From Thioalkalivibrio sp. ALMg11 (lineage in GTDB: Bacteria; Pseudomonadota; Gammaproteobacteria; Ectothiorhodospirales; Ectothiorhodospiraceae): 45,701 nucleotides of DNA. Location of the stretch: NCBI RefSeq assembly GCF_000377905.1, contig NZ_KB898881.1:1-45701 (forward strand), written 5' to 3'. Numbering within the stretch: the first letter of the stretch is position 1; every line of letters begins with the position of its first letter. Both the position numbers and the translations under genes were made by a program. Shown piece by piece: positions 16,706 to 25,716 of the stretch. The notes under the pieces are model-generated. The model saw nothing but the letters and a program-made list of their open reading frames with translations. It was not told where the DNA came from and did not search any database.

Positions 16706-17176
16706 CCACAGAGGTCACGGAGAACTGTGGAATCGAAAGAAAATGTCGCGCATGGATTGCGCAAGGAGCGTGGGAATGGATGCCACGGATCTGACTGGCC
16801 GGGTGATTGGTGCAGCCATTGAGGTTCATCAAGAGTTGGGGCCTGGGTTGCTGGAGTCAATTTGCGCGAAATGCCTGTTTCACGAGCTTACCGAGAGGGG
16901 AGTCGATTGTTTCGTGGAGGTGCCCCTGCGGGTCAACTACGAGGGGTGCCCCATCGACTGTGGGTACCGAATCGATTTGATGGTCGAGCAGGAACTAATA
17001 CTCGAACTGAAAAGTGTGGATGCCTTGCAGGCCGTCCACCATGCCCAGCGTCTCACCTGCATGAAACGGGCGAACACCCCAACCAGCTTGCTAAGCAATT
17101 GCAACGCCCTGCTTCTGAAAGACGGCATCAAAAGATTCAGGCTTTGAATTCTCCGTGTTCTCTGTGCCCTCCGTGG
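16706..17176. mobile_element. Inverted-repeat element carrying a GxxExxY gene
   Basis: The left end at 16706-16725 reads CCACAGAGGTCACGGAGAAC. The right end at 17151-17176, read on the other strand, begins CCACGGAGGGCACAGAGAAC. These imperfect inverted repeats, built of CACRGAG words, bracket the small GxxExxY gene. They separate the FemAB-like and TIGR03087 genes, which are normally adjacent. GxxExxY genes in many bacteria are bordered by similar words, which suggests a mobile cassette. No transposase is present. Confidence 0.65.
16776..17147 (+). CDS. GxxExxY family protein, with altered signature
   Basis: 123 residues from ATG 16776, chosen for AAGGAG seven bases upstream; two earlier in-frame ATGs lack a site. 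The chain follows the family: GRVIGAAIEVHQELGPGLLE, a VPLRVNYEG strand, YRIDLMVEQELILELKSV and a closing LLKDGIKRFRL. The naming motif reads GLLESIC, with Cys where Tyr is expected. Later QRLTCM and LLSNCN carry Cys where family members usually have Tyr or Phe. The frame is intact, so this is a variant or an early decay product. The fold has PD-(D/E)xK-like D...ELK features, but its function is unknown. It probably does not take part in polysaccharide synthesis. Confidence 0.85.
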   Translation: MDATDLTGRVIGAAIEVHQELGPGLLESICAKCLFHELTERGVDCFVEVPLRVNYEGCPIDCGYRIDLMVEQELILELKSVDALQAVHHAQRLTCMKRANTPTSLLSNCNALLLKDGIKRFRL

Positions 17177-17192
17177 TAAATCAGGCCCTTTA

Positions 17193-18443
17193 ATGGAAGA
17201 TCTTCTTTATCTTGTGCACCGGATTCCGTGGCCGCCCAACAAGGGCGACAAGATCCGTTCGCACCACATCCTGCGCTATCTGGCGCAGCACTATCGCGTG
17301 CATCTCGGCACGTTCATTGATGACCCGGCTGACGCCGCCTACCTGCCCGAGCTCGAGGCGCTGTGCGCCAGTGTCTGTGCCCGTCCGTTGCCGCGCCGGC
17401 GTGCTCAGTTGCGCGCCCTGAGCGGCTTGCTGAGTGGCGAGGCGCTGACCGTGCCGTGGTATCGCGATCGGGAACTGGCGCGCTGGGTCCGTGCAACGCT
17501 GGCGCGGCAGCCGGTCGCCGGTGCCCTGGCCTTTTCCTCGGCGATGGCCCAGTACCTGCCGGAGGGGGACGGGCTGACCCGGGTGGTGGACTTCGTGGAC
17601 GTGGATTCCGACAAGTGGACGCAGTATGCGCCGACGCGGCGCTGGCCCATGAGCGCCGTATATCGGCGCGAAGGGCGGCGGCTGCTGGCGTACGAGAGAC
17701 AGGTCGCGCAGGCCAGCGACGCCAGCCTGTTCGTGTCGCCGGCCGAGGCGGACACCTTTCGCAAGCAAGCACCGGAGGTGGCGGACCGGGTGCATGCCCT
17801 GAACAACGGCGTTGATGCCGCCTTTTTCTCACCCGACGTGGTTGCGGCACCCGGTCCCTATGCGGACGGGGTGCGCACCGTGGTGTTCTCGGGGGCGATG
17901 GATTACTGGCCCAATGTCGATGCCGTGATCTGGTTTGCCGACCACGTTCTGCCTGCGCTGCGGGTCGAACATCCCGGTGTGGAGTTCTGCATCGTTGGCA
18001 GCCGGCCGGCTCCGGAGGTGGTGGCGCTGGCGGATCGCCCCGGGGTGACGGTGACCGGATTCGTGGACGACGTGCGCCCGTGGATTGCGTACGCGACGGT
18101 CGTCATCGCGCCGCTGCGAATCGCCCGTGGGGTGCAGAACAAGGTCCTGGAGGCGATGGCTCTGGCGCGCCCAGTCGTGGCCAGCCCGCAGGCCCTGGAA
18201 GGCCTGACCGCGACGACCGGGCGCGAGGTGATCCGTGCCGAGGCCGAACCGGGAGCGTTTCTGAAGGCCGTTTCCGAATATCTGCGTGCACCGGATCCGG
18301 CGCTCGGGCACGCGGCGCGCACCCGGGTGCTGGCGGACTATGACTGGGCGCGCAATCTCGCGCACCTGGGCGAGTTTCTCCGCCCGCACCCCGGCGGGGT
18401 CCCCGGCGCCGAGCCAGTCCCGGAGGCTGCCCATGGACGCTGA
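17193..18443 (+). CDS. TIGR03087-family XrtA-system glycosyltransferase
   Basis: 416 residues, GT-B fold (GT4-like). The opening LVHRIPWPPNKGDKIRS is a hallmark of this exosortase-linked family. The second Rossmann half includes VFSGAMDYWPNVDAV and the donor-site region RGVQNKVLEAMALARPVV. It transfers a sugar from a nucleotide donor to the growing lipid-linked repeat unit on the cytoplasmic face. The gene begins 16 bases after the right end of the GxxExxY element, so its normal upstream sequence has been replaced; only a poor CAGG lies before the ATG. It overlaps the exosortase gene by 11 bases. Confidence 0.9.
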   Translation: MEDLLYLVHRIPWPPNKGDKIRSHHILRYLAQHYRVHLGTFIDDPADAAYLPELEALCASVCARPLPRRRAQLRALSGLLSGEALTVPWYRDRELARWVRATLARQPVAGALAFSSAMAQYLPEGDGLTRVVDFVDVDSDKWTQYAPTRRWPMSAVYRREGRRLLAYERQVAQASDASLFVSPAEADTFRKQAPEVADRVHALNNGVDAAFFSPDVVAAPGPYADGVRTVVFSGAMDYWPNVDAVIWFADHVLPALRVEHPGVEFCIVGSRPAPEVVALADRPGVTVTGFVDDVRPWIAYATVVIAPLRIARGVQNKVLEAMALARPVVASPQALEGLTATTGREVIRAEAEPGAFLKAVSEYLRAPDPALGHAARTRVLADYDWARNLAHLGEFLRPHPGGVPGAEPVPEAAHGR

Positions 18444-19983
18444 AACGCTCGATATCCGGACGTCCGTGCGCGGCTCGTCCTGGTGGCTGGCCGGGCCGGT
18501 GCTGATGCTGGGCCTGGTCGTGCTGGGATGGATGTTCTACCCGACGTTCGAATCCATCGTGGCCGTCTGGAACCGTTCGGAGACCTTTGCCCATGGTTTC
18601 CTGATTGTCCCCATCGTGCTGTTTCTGTTGTTTCTCAAGCGCGAGGAGGTGTTTGCCCTGGAGCCGCGTCCCTCCTGGTGGGCGCTGTTGCCCCTGCTGG
18701 CCTTTTCGCTGGTCTGGGTGGCGGGAGAGCTGGTGGATGTGGTGTCCGTGCGTCAGTTCGCGGCCGTCCTGATGGTCCCCGCGCTGTTCTGGCTGGTGCT
18801 GGGCAATGCGATCGCCTGGCGCTTGCAGTTTCCCCTGGCGTACCTGCTGTTCGCGGTCCCGTTCGGCGAGTTCCTGGTGCCGCCGCTGATGGACTTCACC
18901 GCGGACTTTACCGTGACGGCGGTGCAGCTGAGCGGGATCCCGGTCTATCGCGACGGGTTGTATTTCGACCTGCCCACCGGCCGCTGGTCGGTGGTCGAGG
19001 CCTGCAGTGGCGTGCGCTATCTGATCGCGTCGGTCGCGCTCGGCACCCTGTACGCCTATCTCATGTACCGCAGCACCTGGCGGCGGCTCGTGTTTGTCGG
19101 CGTCTCCATCGTGGTCCCGATCGTTGCCAACGGCCTGCGTGCCTACATGATCGTGATGATCGGTCATCTGAGCGAGATGGAGTATGCGGCCGGGGTCGAT
19201 CACCTGATCTATGGGTGGATATTCTTCGGGGTGGTCATTGCGCTGATGTTCGGGATCGGGGCCTTCTGGCGCGAAGACATGGACCCGCCCGCCGCACCCG
19301 TGCGCACGCCGAAAGAGTGGCGCTCGCTGCATGCTGGACCGTTCGCTGTGGCGGCCCTGCTGGCGGTGGTGCTGGCCAGCGCGGCCCCGCTGTATGCGGG
19401 CTGGATGAACCAGCGTGATCTCGGTCCGGTGGCGGGCCTGGGCACGGGCCCGCTGGCCCCGCCCGGCTGGCGGGTGCTGGAGGATCAGGCCGGTGCCTGG
19501 GAGCCGGGTTATCGCGGTGCCCGCGACGGCCGGGGCGGTCTCGTCGCGGCGGAGGATGGCGGGCTGCCGGTGGGCATGCACGTGCTGTTCTATCGCGAAC
19601 AGCACCACTACGGGAACATGGTGGGCTGGAGCAATACCCTGGCCGGGCGTCACCGCGTGGGTTCCTGGTCGCAATCCCATCGCGGGCAGGCTACGGTCGA
19701 CGGCTACCCCAATCCCGAACGTTTCCTGCTGCACGGGCCCGGGCAGCAACTGCTGGTCTGGCGCTGGTACTGGGTGGACGGCCAGCTGACCACGCTGCCG
19801 CATACGGTCAAGGCCCGCGAGGCGCTGAACCGCCTGGTGGGTGGCCGCGATGACGCGGCCCTGGTCGTGCTCTATGTGCCCTATGGCTCCGAGCCCGGGG
19901 AAGAGGATGCGACGCTACAGGCCTATGCGGCCGACGTCCTGCCCGAGCTCATCGAGCAGCTCGCCGCTGTCGCGCGACAGTGA
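18433..19983 (+). CDS. xrtA: Exosortase A, EpsH-EpsI type
   Basis: 516 residues from ATG 18433. The N-terminal 290 residues have about eight membrane helices and the transpeptidase-like triad: Cys191 in EACSGVRYL, Arg236 in NGLRAY and His257 in DHLIYGWIFF. The C-terminal 200 residues form the EpsI domain (GWRVLED ... FYREQHHYGNMVGWSN), likely periplasmic after a last helix near 300. Exosortase A recognises the PEP-CTERM tail of secreted proteins, cleaves it and is thought to transfer the protein to a cell-surface glycan. The start overlaps the preceding glycosyltransferase, and the stop overlaps the next as GTGA. All triad residues are present, so the enzyme should be active. Confidence 0.95.
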   Translation: MDAETLDIRTSVRGSSWWLAGPVLMLGLVVLGWMFYPTFESIVAVWNRSETFAHGFLIVPIVLFLLFLKREEVFALEPRPSWWALLPLLAFSLVWVAGELVDVVSVRQFAAVLMVPALFWLVLGNAIAWRLQFPLAYLLFAVPFGEFLVPPLMDFTADFTVTAVQLSGIPVYRDGLYFDLPTGRWSVVEACSGVRYLIASVALGTLYAYLMYRSTWRRLVFVGVSIVVPIVANGLRAYMIVMIGHLSEMEYAAGVDHLIYGWIFFGVVIALMFGIGAFWREDMDPPAAPVRTPKEWRSLHAGPFAVAALLAVVLASAAPLYAGWMNQRDLGPVAGLGTGPLAPPGWRVLEDQAGAWEPGYRGARDGRGGLVAAEDGGLPVGMHVLFYREQHHYGNMVGWSNTLAGRHRVGSWSQSHRGQATVDGYPNPERFLLHGPGQQLLVWRWYWVDGQLTTLPHTVKAREALNRLVGGRDDAALVVLYVPYGSEPGEEDATLQAYAADVLPELIEQLAAVARQ

Positions 19984-21155
19984 CGGGCGCATCCGCCAAG
20001 ACCGTCCGGGATGGCGATCCGCGACCCTGCGTGGCGCATATCATCCATCGCCTGGACATTGGCGGGATGGAGAACGGGCTGGTCAATCTGATCAACCACA
20101 TGCCCGTGGACCGCTACCGGCACGCCATCATCTGCATGACGGACTACACCGATTTTCGCCTGCGCATCCGGCGCGACGATGTGAGCCTGCATGCCCTGCA
20201 CAAGCGCGAAGGCAAGGACCCGCGGGTCCACGTCCACCTGTGGCGACTGCTGCGCGCCCTGCAACCGGATATCGTCCATACCCGGAACTTCGGCACCCTG
20301 GAGGCCCAGGTGACCGCCGCGCTGTCCGGCGTGCGAGCGCGCGTGCATGGCGAGCATGGCTGGGATGTTGGGGATCTGGACGGCACGCGCGGCCGCAACC
20401 GCCGCTTGCGCCGGCTGGTGCGGCCGCTGGTCGGTCACTACATTGCCCTGTCGCAGCATCAGAAGGGCTACCTGCGGGATGCGATCGGGGTGCCCGCAGA
20501 GCGTCTTTCGCACATCTTCAACGGCGTGGATACCGGCCGTTTCGCACCACCGTCGGAGGCGTTCGCGCCCCCGTTTCCGGACGGCTTCCGGGGCCCCGGC
20601 ACCTTCGTGATCGGCTCGGTCATGCGTATGCAGGCGGTCAAGGCGCCGCTGGACCTGGCGCGGGCCTTTGTCGCGCTGCGCGAACGGATGCCCGCGGAGT
20701 TTCCGCGCCTGCGCCTGGCGATGATCGGGGACGGCCCGCTGCGCGGGGAGGTCCGGCAGCTGCTGGAGCAGTCCGGGGTGGCCGGCCAGGCCTGGCTCCC
20801 CGGTGCCCGCGAGGATATCCCCGACTGCCTGCGGGCGCTGGACCTCTTCGTCCTGCCCTCGCTGGCCGAAGGCATCTGCAACACCGTCCTCGAGGCGATG
20901 GCCACCGGGCTCCCGGTGATCGCGACGGATGTCGGGGGGAACCCCGACCTTGTCCAGCCGGGGGTGACCGGGGCGCTGGTGCCGGCCGGCGATCCAGGCG
21001 CGATCGCGGCTGCGCTGATGGCCTATCCAGGCGACCCCGAACGGACCGCACGGCAAGGCACGGCCGCCCGTGCGCGGGCCGAGGCGGAATTCAGCATGGA
21101 GGCGATGGTCGCGGGGTATATGCGGGTGTACGACCGGGTACTGGAGCGGCGTTGA
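19980..21155 (+). CDS. TIGR03088-family XrtA-system glycosyltransferase
   Basis: 391 residues from a GTG start that overlaps the exosortase stop by four bases. It is a GT4-type enzyme of GT-B fold. The N-terminal half opens with IIHRLDIGGMENGLVNLI, the family signature. The C-terminal donor-binding half has EGICNTVLEAMATGLPVIATDVGGN with the conserved Glu pair. It is expected to add one sugar to the lipid-linked repeat unit. Strict coupling to xrtA matches the usual exosortase A locus. Confidence 0.92.
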   Translation: MTGASAKTVRDGDPRPCVAHIIHRLDIGGMENGLVNLINHMPVDRYRHAIICMTDYTDFRLRIRRDDVSLHALHKREGKDPRVHVHLWRLLRALQPDIVHTRNFGTLEAQVTAALSGVRARVHGEHGWDVGDLDGTRGRNRRLRRLVRPLVGHYIALSQHQKGYLRDAIGVPAERLSHIFNGVDTGRFAPPSEAFAPPFPDGFRGPGTFVIGSVMRMQAVKAPLDLARAFVALRERMPAEFPRLRLAMIGDGPLRGEVRQLLEQSGVAGQAWLPGAREDIPDCLRALDLFVLPSLAEGICNTVLEAMATGLPVIATDVGGNPDLVQPGVTGALVPAGDPGAIAAALMAYPGDPERTARQGTAARARAEAEFSMEAMVAGYMRVYDRVLERR

Positions 21156-21170
21156 ACGTAGGCGTGTGCC

Positions 21171-21194
21171 GGCGTTAGTTCCGCCGCTAACGCC
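21171..21194 (+). terminator. Stem-loop after the TIGR03088 gene
   Basis: GGCGTTAG (21171-21178) pairs perfectly with CTAACGCC (21187-21194) around an eight-base loop, sixteen bases past the stop. No T tract follows, so it may be a weak terminator, an mRNA-stabilising hairpin or an operator. The 198-base gap that contains it is the first large break in the core operon. Confidence 0.4.
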
Positions 21195-21353
21195 AGGGGC
21201 CCTGTGGCGCGTATCGCGGTCGGTCCGCGGCGGGGTTGTCGTTTATGCTGGATTTTCCGTGATGGTGCGGCGGGGCTTGCGCCAATTAGTGCCTCCCCGG
21301 GTGCACCGTCCAGCGTCATTTGGCCTCGGCAAGGAAGCGATCAGGAACCCGAC

Positions 21354-23249
21354 ATGTGCGGCATTACCGGAATCTTCGATTTGCGTGACCGGCGGCCGAT
21401 CAATCGGTCCCTGCTGGAGGCGATGAACGAGACCCAGTTTCACCGCGGTCCGGACGAGGGTGGCGTGCACCTGGAACCGGGCGTGGGGCTGGCGCATCGT
21501 CGCCTGTCGATCATCGATCTCTCCGGCGGGCAGCAGCCGCTGTTCAACGAGGACGAGACCGTCGTCGTGACTTACAACGGCGAGATCTACAACTTCCCGG
21601 AGCTGACCGCCGAGCTGCAGCAGGCGGGGCACCGGTTCCGCTCCCACTGCGATACCGAGGTGATCGTGCATGCCTGGGAGGAGTGGGGCGAGGCCTGCGT
21701 ACAGCGCTTTCGTGGCATGTTCGCGTTCGCCGTCTGGGATCGCAATCGCGACACCCTGTTCCTCGCCCGCGACCGCCTGGGGGTCAAGCCCCTGTACTAC
21801 GGCGCGCTGGCGGACGGGCACCTGATCTTCGGCTCGGAGCTCAAGGCGCTGATGGCGCATCCGGGGATGCCGCGAGAGATGGATCCGCATGCGGTGGAGG
21901 ATTATTTCGCCTTCGGTTACGTGCCGGAGCCGCGCAGCATCTTCCGCGGCGTGCACAAGCTGCCGCCTGGCCACACGCTGACCGTGCGCCGCGGACAGGG
22001 CAACCTGAGCGAGCCGCGTGAATACTGGGACATCCCGTTCGGCGACAGTGGCGTGGCGGATGCAGCGACTGCCGCCGAGGAACTCACCGCTCGCCTGCGC
22101 GAGGCGGTGGACGTCCGCATGGTCGCGGAGGTCCCGCTGGGGGCCTTCCTCTCGGGCGGGGTGGATTCCGGTGCGGTAGTCGCGATGATGGCGGGCCTGT
22201 CCGACGACCCGGTGCGCACCAGCTCCATCGGCTTTGCCGATCCGGCCTACGACGAATCCCGCTACGCGCGGATGGTGGCCGAGCGCTACCACACGGATCA
22301 CCGCACGCAGGAGGTCGATCCCGACGACTTTGCCCTGCTGGATCGCTTGAGTGGCCTCTACGACGAACCGTTTGCCGACAGTTCCGCGCTGCCGACCTAT
22401 CGGGTCTGCGAACAGGCACGCCAGCAGGTAGTGGTTGCGCTGTCCGGGGACGGCGGAGACGAGAACCTGGCCGGCTATCGGCGCTATCGCCATCACCTGG
22501 CGGAGGAACGCCTGCGCGCGCCGCTGCCACTGGGGTTGCGACGGGCCGTATTCGGGACCCTGGCGCGGTGGTATCCCAAGGCCGACTGGGCCCCGCGCCC
22601 GTTGCGCGCCCGCGCCACCTTCCAGGCCCTGGCGCGGGACTCGGTCGAGGGCTATTTCCAGGGGGTGTCGATCCTGCGCGACGACCTGCGCGCGCACCTG
22701 TTTTCGCCGGCGTTTCGGCGCTCGCTTCAGGGCTACAGCGCGGTGGAGGTCCTGCGCCGGCATGCGGCGCGCGCCCCCACCGAGCACCCGCTATCGCTGG
22801 TGCAGTACCTGGACATGAAGACCTACCTGCCGGGCGACATTCTGACCAAGGTCGACCGCGCGAGCATGGCGCATTCGCTGGAGGTCCGAGTGCCCCTGCT
22901 CGACCACCAGCTGGTCGAGTGGACCTCGGGGCTGCCCCCGGATCTCAAGCTGCGGGGGACGGAGGGCAAGTACGTGTTGAAAAAGGCCATGGAGCCCTAC
23001 CTGCCGGAGGAGATCCTCTATCGTCGCAAGAAGGGCTTCGCCGTCCCGGTCGCCGAGTGGTTTCGCGGACCGCTGCGTGAACGCATGCGGGCGCAGGTGC
23101 TGGGGCCGCGCATTGCCGACTCCGGCATCTTCGACATGGACTATCTCAAGACCCTGGTGGACCAGCACACCAGCGGTGCCCGCGACCACAGCCCGGTCCT
23201 GTGGTCGCTGTTGATGTTCGAGGGCTTCCTGGCCCGGTCGACGGCCTGA
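21354..23249 (+). CDS. XrtA-system amidotransferase 1 (asparagine-synthase family, TIGR03108)
   Basis: 631 residues from ATG 21354. The second residue is Cys (MCGITGIFDL), the glutaminase nucleophile once Met is removed. The class II glutamine amidotransferase domain has RGPDE and YNGEIYN. The C-terminal half is the PP-loop synthetase domain with LSGGVDSG (AMP formation) and DGGDENLAGYRRY. It should use glutamine and ATP to amidate a carboxylate, probably on a sugar acid or amino acid decoration of the polymer. The earlier in-frame start near 21204 is rejected because it would bury Cys2. An in-frame GT4 gene follows after 13 bases. Confidence 0.93.
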   Translation: MCGITGIFDLRDRRPINRSLLEAMNETQFHRGPDEGGVHLEPGVGLAHRRLSIIDLSGGQQPLFNEDETVVVTYNGEIYNFPELTAELQQAGHRFRSHCDTEVIVHAWEEWGEACVQRFRGMFAFAVWDRNRDTLFLARDRLGVKPLYYGALADGHLIFGSELKALMAHPGMPREMDPHAVEDYFAFGYVPEPRSIFRGVHKLPPGHTLTVRRGQGNLSEPREYWDIPFGDSGVADAATAAEELTARLREAVDVRMVAEVPLGAFLSGGVDSGAVVAMMAGLSDDPVRTSSIGFADPAYDESRYARMVAERYHTDHRTQEVDPDDFALLDRLSGLYDEPFADSSALPTYRVCEQARQQVVVALSGDGGDENLAGYRRYRHHLAEERLRAPLPLGLRRAVFGTLARWYPKADWAPRPLRARATFQALARDSVEGYFQGVSILRDDLRAHLFSPAFRRSLQGYSAVEVLRRHAARAPTEHPLSLVQYLDMKTYLPGDILTKVDRASMAHSLEVRVPLLDHQLVEWTSGLPPDLKLRGTEGKYVLKKAMEPYLPEEILYRRKKGFAVPVAEWFRGPLRERMRAQVLGPRIADSGIFDMDYLKTLVDQHTSGARDHSPVLWSLLMFEGFLARSTA

Positions 23250-23262
23250 TGCGGGGGTGGCA

Positions 23263-24480
23263 ATGAAGATCCTGCATGTCCTCGATCACTCTATCCCGCT
23301 GCACAGTGGCTATACCTTCCGCACGGCCGCCATCCTGCGCGAGCAGCACCGGCTCGGCTGGGAGACGTTTCACCTGACCAGCCCCAAGCAGGGGGCGGTG
23401 GAGGTGGACGAGGAGGATGTCGACGGTCTGCACTTCTACCGCACGCGCTATCGCCCCGGTACGCTGCCGGGGCTGGGCGAATGGGGGCTGATGCGTGCCC
23501 TGACCCGGCGCCTGGAGGCCGTGGCCCGGGAGGTGCAGCCGGATGTGCTGCATGCCCATTCCCCGGTTCTCAATGCCCTGCCGGCGCTGCGGGTCGGCCG
23601 GCGTCTCGGTATCCCCGTGGTCTACGAGGTGCGGGCCTTCTGGGAGGATGCCGCGGTGGATCACGGGACCAGCCGCGAACACGGGCTGCGCTACCGCATG
23701 ACGCGCGGTTTCGAGTCGTACGTGTTCCGCCGGGTGGACCACGTGACGACGATCTGCGAAGGCCTGCGGCGGGACATCGTCGCCCGGGGTATCCCGCAGG
23801 ACCGGGTCACCGTGATCCCGAATGCCGTGGATGCCGAGGCCTTCCGTCTGGGCGGGGCACCGGACGCCGAGCTGAAGTCGCAACTGGGGCTGGCCAATGC
23901 CCGGGTGCTGGGCTTTATCGGCTCGTTCTATGCCTACGAGGGGCTGGACCTGCTGCTGGAGGCCTTTCCGCGCATCCGGGCGCAGGCCCCGGATGTACGC
24001 ATCCTGCTGGTCGGCGGCGGACCGCAGGCGGAACGCCTGCAGGAGCAGGCTCGACGCCTGGGCATCGCCGATCAGGTCGTGTTTGCGGGCCGGGTGCCGC
24101 ACGACCAGGTGCAGCGCTACTACGACCTGGTGGACCTGTTGGTTTACCCACGCCACTCGATGCGGCTGACCGAGCTGGTGACCCCGCTCAAGCCGCTGGA
24201 GGCGATGGCCCAGGGGCGACTGCTGGTGGCCTCGGATGTGGGCGGACACCGGGAGCTGATCCGCCATGGCGAGACCGGCTGGCTGTTCCCGGCCGACGAT
24301 CCGGACGCGCTGGCGGACACGGTGCTCGACACCCTGGGTCGCGAGTCCCAATGGGCCGAGGTGCGGTCCGCGGGGCGTCACTTTGTCGAACAGGAGCGCA
24401 CCTGGGCGGCCAGTGTCGCCCGCTATCAGGCGGTCTACGACCGTCTGCGGGGAATCGTGGAGCCCGCGCCCGTTGGCTAG
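23263..24480 (+). CDS. TIGR04063-like XrtA-system glycosyltransferase (GT4)
   Basis: 405 residues from ATG 23263 with GGGGG five bases upstream; a GTG two codons earlier is possible. GT-B fold: VLDHSIPLHSGYTFRTAAIL at the start is characteristic of the exosortase-linked family. A GSFYAYEGLDLLLEA motif opens the second half, and LTELVTPLKPLEAMAQGRLLVASDVGGH marks the donor site with its Glu. It probably adds a further sugar to the repeat unit. The stop overlaps the start of the next glycosyltransferase by eight bases. Confidence 0.88.
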   Translation: MKILHVLDHSIPLHSGYTFRTAAILREQHRLGWETFHLTSPKQGAVEVDEEDVDGLHFYRTRYRPGTLPGLGEWGLMRALTRRLEAVAREVQPDVLHAHSPVLNALPALRVGRRLGIPVVYEVRAFWEDAAVDHGTSREHGLRYRMTRGFESYVFRRVDHVTTICEGLRRDIVARGIPQDRVTVIPNAVDAEAFRLGGAPDAELKSQLGLANARVLGFIGSFYAYEGLDLLLEAFPRIRAQAPDVRILLVGGGPQAERLQEQARRLGIADQVVFAGRVPHDQVQRYYDLVDLLVYPRHSMRLTELVTPLKPLEAMAQGRLLVASDVGGHRELIRHGETGWLFPADDPDALADTVLDTLGRESQWAEVRSAGRHFVEQERTWAASVARYQAVYDRLRGIVEPAPVG

Positions 24481-25714
24481 CCAACGCCCGCGCCTGGTGG
24501 TCTTCACCCGCGTCTACCCCAACGCGGCGCAGCCCAACCTTGGGCTGTTCGTGCGCGAGCGCATGCGGCGGGTGGCCGGACATCTGGACCTGGTTGTCGT
24601 GGCGCCGGCCCCGTGGTTCCCCTTCCAGGGGCTGCTGGGGCGTCTCCGGCCGCATTCGCGACCGCCCTTGCCGCGTTACGAGGAGCAGGACGGGATTGCG
24701 GTGTACCACCCCCGGTTCTTCTGCTTTCCGGGGGTGCTCAAGTGGACCGACGGGTTCTTCCTCGCGCTCGGCAGTTTCGGGCTGATGCGGCGACTGCGGC
24801 GTGATTTCGGGTTTGACCTGATCGACGCCCACTTTGTCTATCCCGATGGCGTGGCCGCGCGCTGGCTGGCGCGCTGGTTGCGCTGCCCCTACACCATCAC
24901 CCTGCGCGGCAGCCTGGTCCGTTTCGCCAGCAGCGCCTTGCATCGGCGCCAGATCAACCGGGCGATGAGCGCGGCGGCCCGGGTGTTCTCGGTGGCGGAC
25001 TCGCTGCGTCAGGATGCGATCGCCTGGGGACAGGCCCCCGGACATGTGCAGGTGGTCGGCAACGGGGCGGACCTGCGGCGTTTTCATCCCGAAGACCGGG
25101 CCGGGGCCCGCCAGCGCCTGGGTCTGCCGCAGGAAGGCCGTTTTCTGGTTTCGGTGGGCGGATTGACCGAACGCAAGGGCTTTCACCGGGTGATCGCGAC
25201 CCTCCCCGAATTGCTGCGCACGCAACCCGACCTGCACCTGGTTATTGCGGGCGGAGCGACCCCCGAGGGCAACAACGAGGCCGAGCTGCGCCAGCAGGTA
25301 AAGGGGCTGGGTCTGGAAGACCGGGTCTGGTTCCTGGGCCAGGTATCGCCGGAAGACCTGCGTTTCGTTTATTCGGCCGGCGACGTATTCGTCCTGGCCA
25401 CGCGGTTCGAGGGCTGGGCGAATGTCTTCCTCGAGGCGTCGGCCTGCGGGCTGCCGATCGTGACAACCCGGGTCGGGGGCAACGCCGAGGTGGTGAATTC
25501 CGATCAGGTCGGGATCGTGGTCCCGTACGGCGACCATGACGCGCTGCGCGATGCCCTGCTGGAGGCGCTCGAGCGCCACTGGGACCGCGAGGCCATCCTG
25601 GAGCATGCGCGGGCGAATGCCTGGGAGACGCGGATTCCGGAGCTGGTTGCAGCCTTCGAGCAGATCGCGGCCGCGGATACCGCGACGGCCAAGCGTTCGT
25701 TTCCGTCCGGTTGA
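24473..25714 (+). CDS. Glycosyltransferase family 4 protein
   Basis: 413 residues. The best start is TTG 24473, inside the last codons of the preceding gene; no ATG suits the N-terminus (LVVFTRVYPNAAQPNLGLFV). The opening and the DAHFVYPDGVAA segment match GT4 enzymes of bacterial capsule clusters. The second half has VGGLTERKGFHRVI and EGWANVFLEASACGLPIVTTRVGGN, with the paired Glu of the donor site. It is cytoplasmic or membrane-peripheral. Sugar specificity cannot be read from the sequence. The start codon is the least certain part. Confidence 0.87.
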   Translation: MASQRPRLVVFTRVYPNAAQPNLGLFVRERMRRVAGHLDLVVVAPAPWFPFQGLLGRLRPHSRPPLPRYEEQDGIAVYHPRFFCFPGVLKWTDGFFLALGSFGLMRRLRRDFGFDLIDAHFVYPDGVAARWLARWLRCPYTITLRGSLVRFASSALHRRQINRAMSAAARVFSVADSLRQDAIAWGQAPGHVQVVGNGADLRRFHPEDRAGARQRLGLPQEGRFLVSVGGLTERKGFHRVIATLPELLRTQPDLHLVIAGGATPEGNNEAELRQQVKGLGLEDRVWFLGQVSPEDLRFVYSAGDVFVLATRFEGWANVFLEASACGLPIVTTRVGGNAEVVNSDQVGIVVPYGDHDALRDALLEALERHWDREAILEHARANAWETRIPELVAAFEQIAAADTATAKRSFPSG

Positions 25715-25716
25715 GC

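Noticed and set aside
18103-19803. Minus-strand frame of 566 codons
   Set aside because: Lies opposite the exosortase gene, whose triad and EpsI domain are intact; rich in His, Gln and Arg as expected of an antisense frame.
20510-21154. GG-N10-GC matches inside coding DNA
   Set aside because: Such spacing occurs often by chance in GC-rich genes; only intergenic matches with good half-sites were kept.
24188-25606. Minus-strand frame of 472 codons
   Set aside because: Antisense to two convincing GT4 genes; no recognisable domain.
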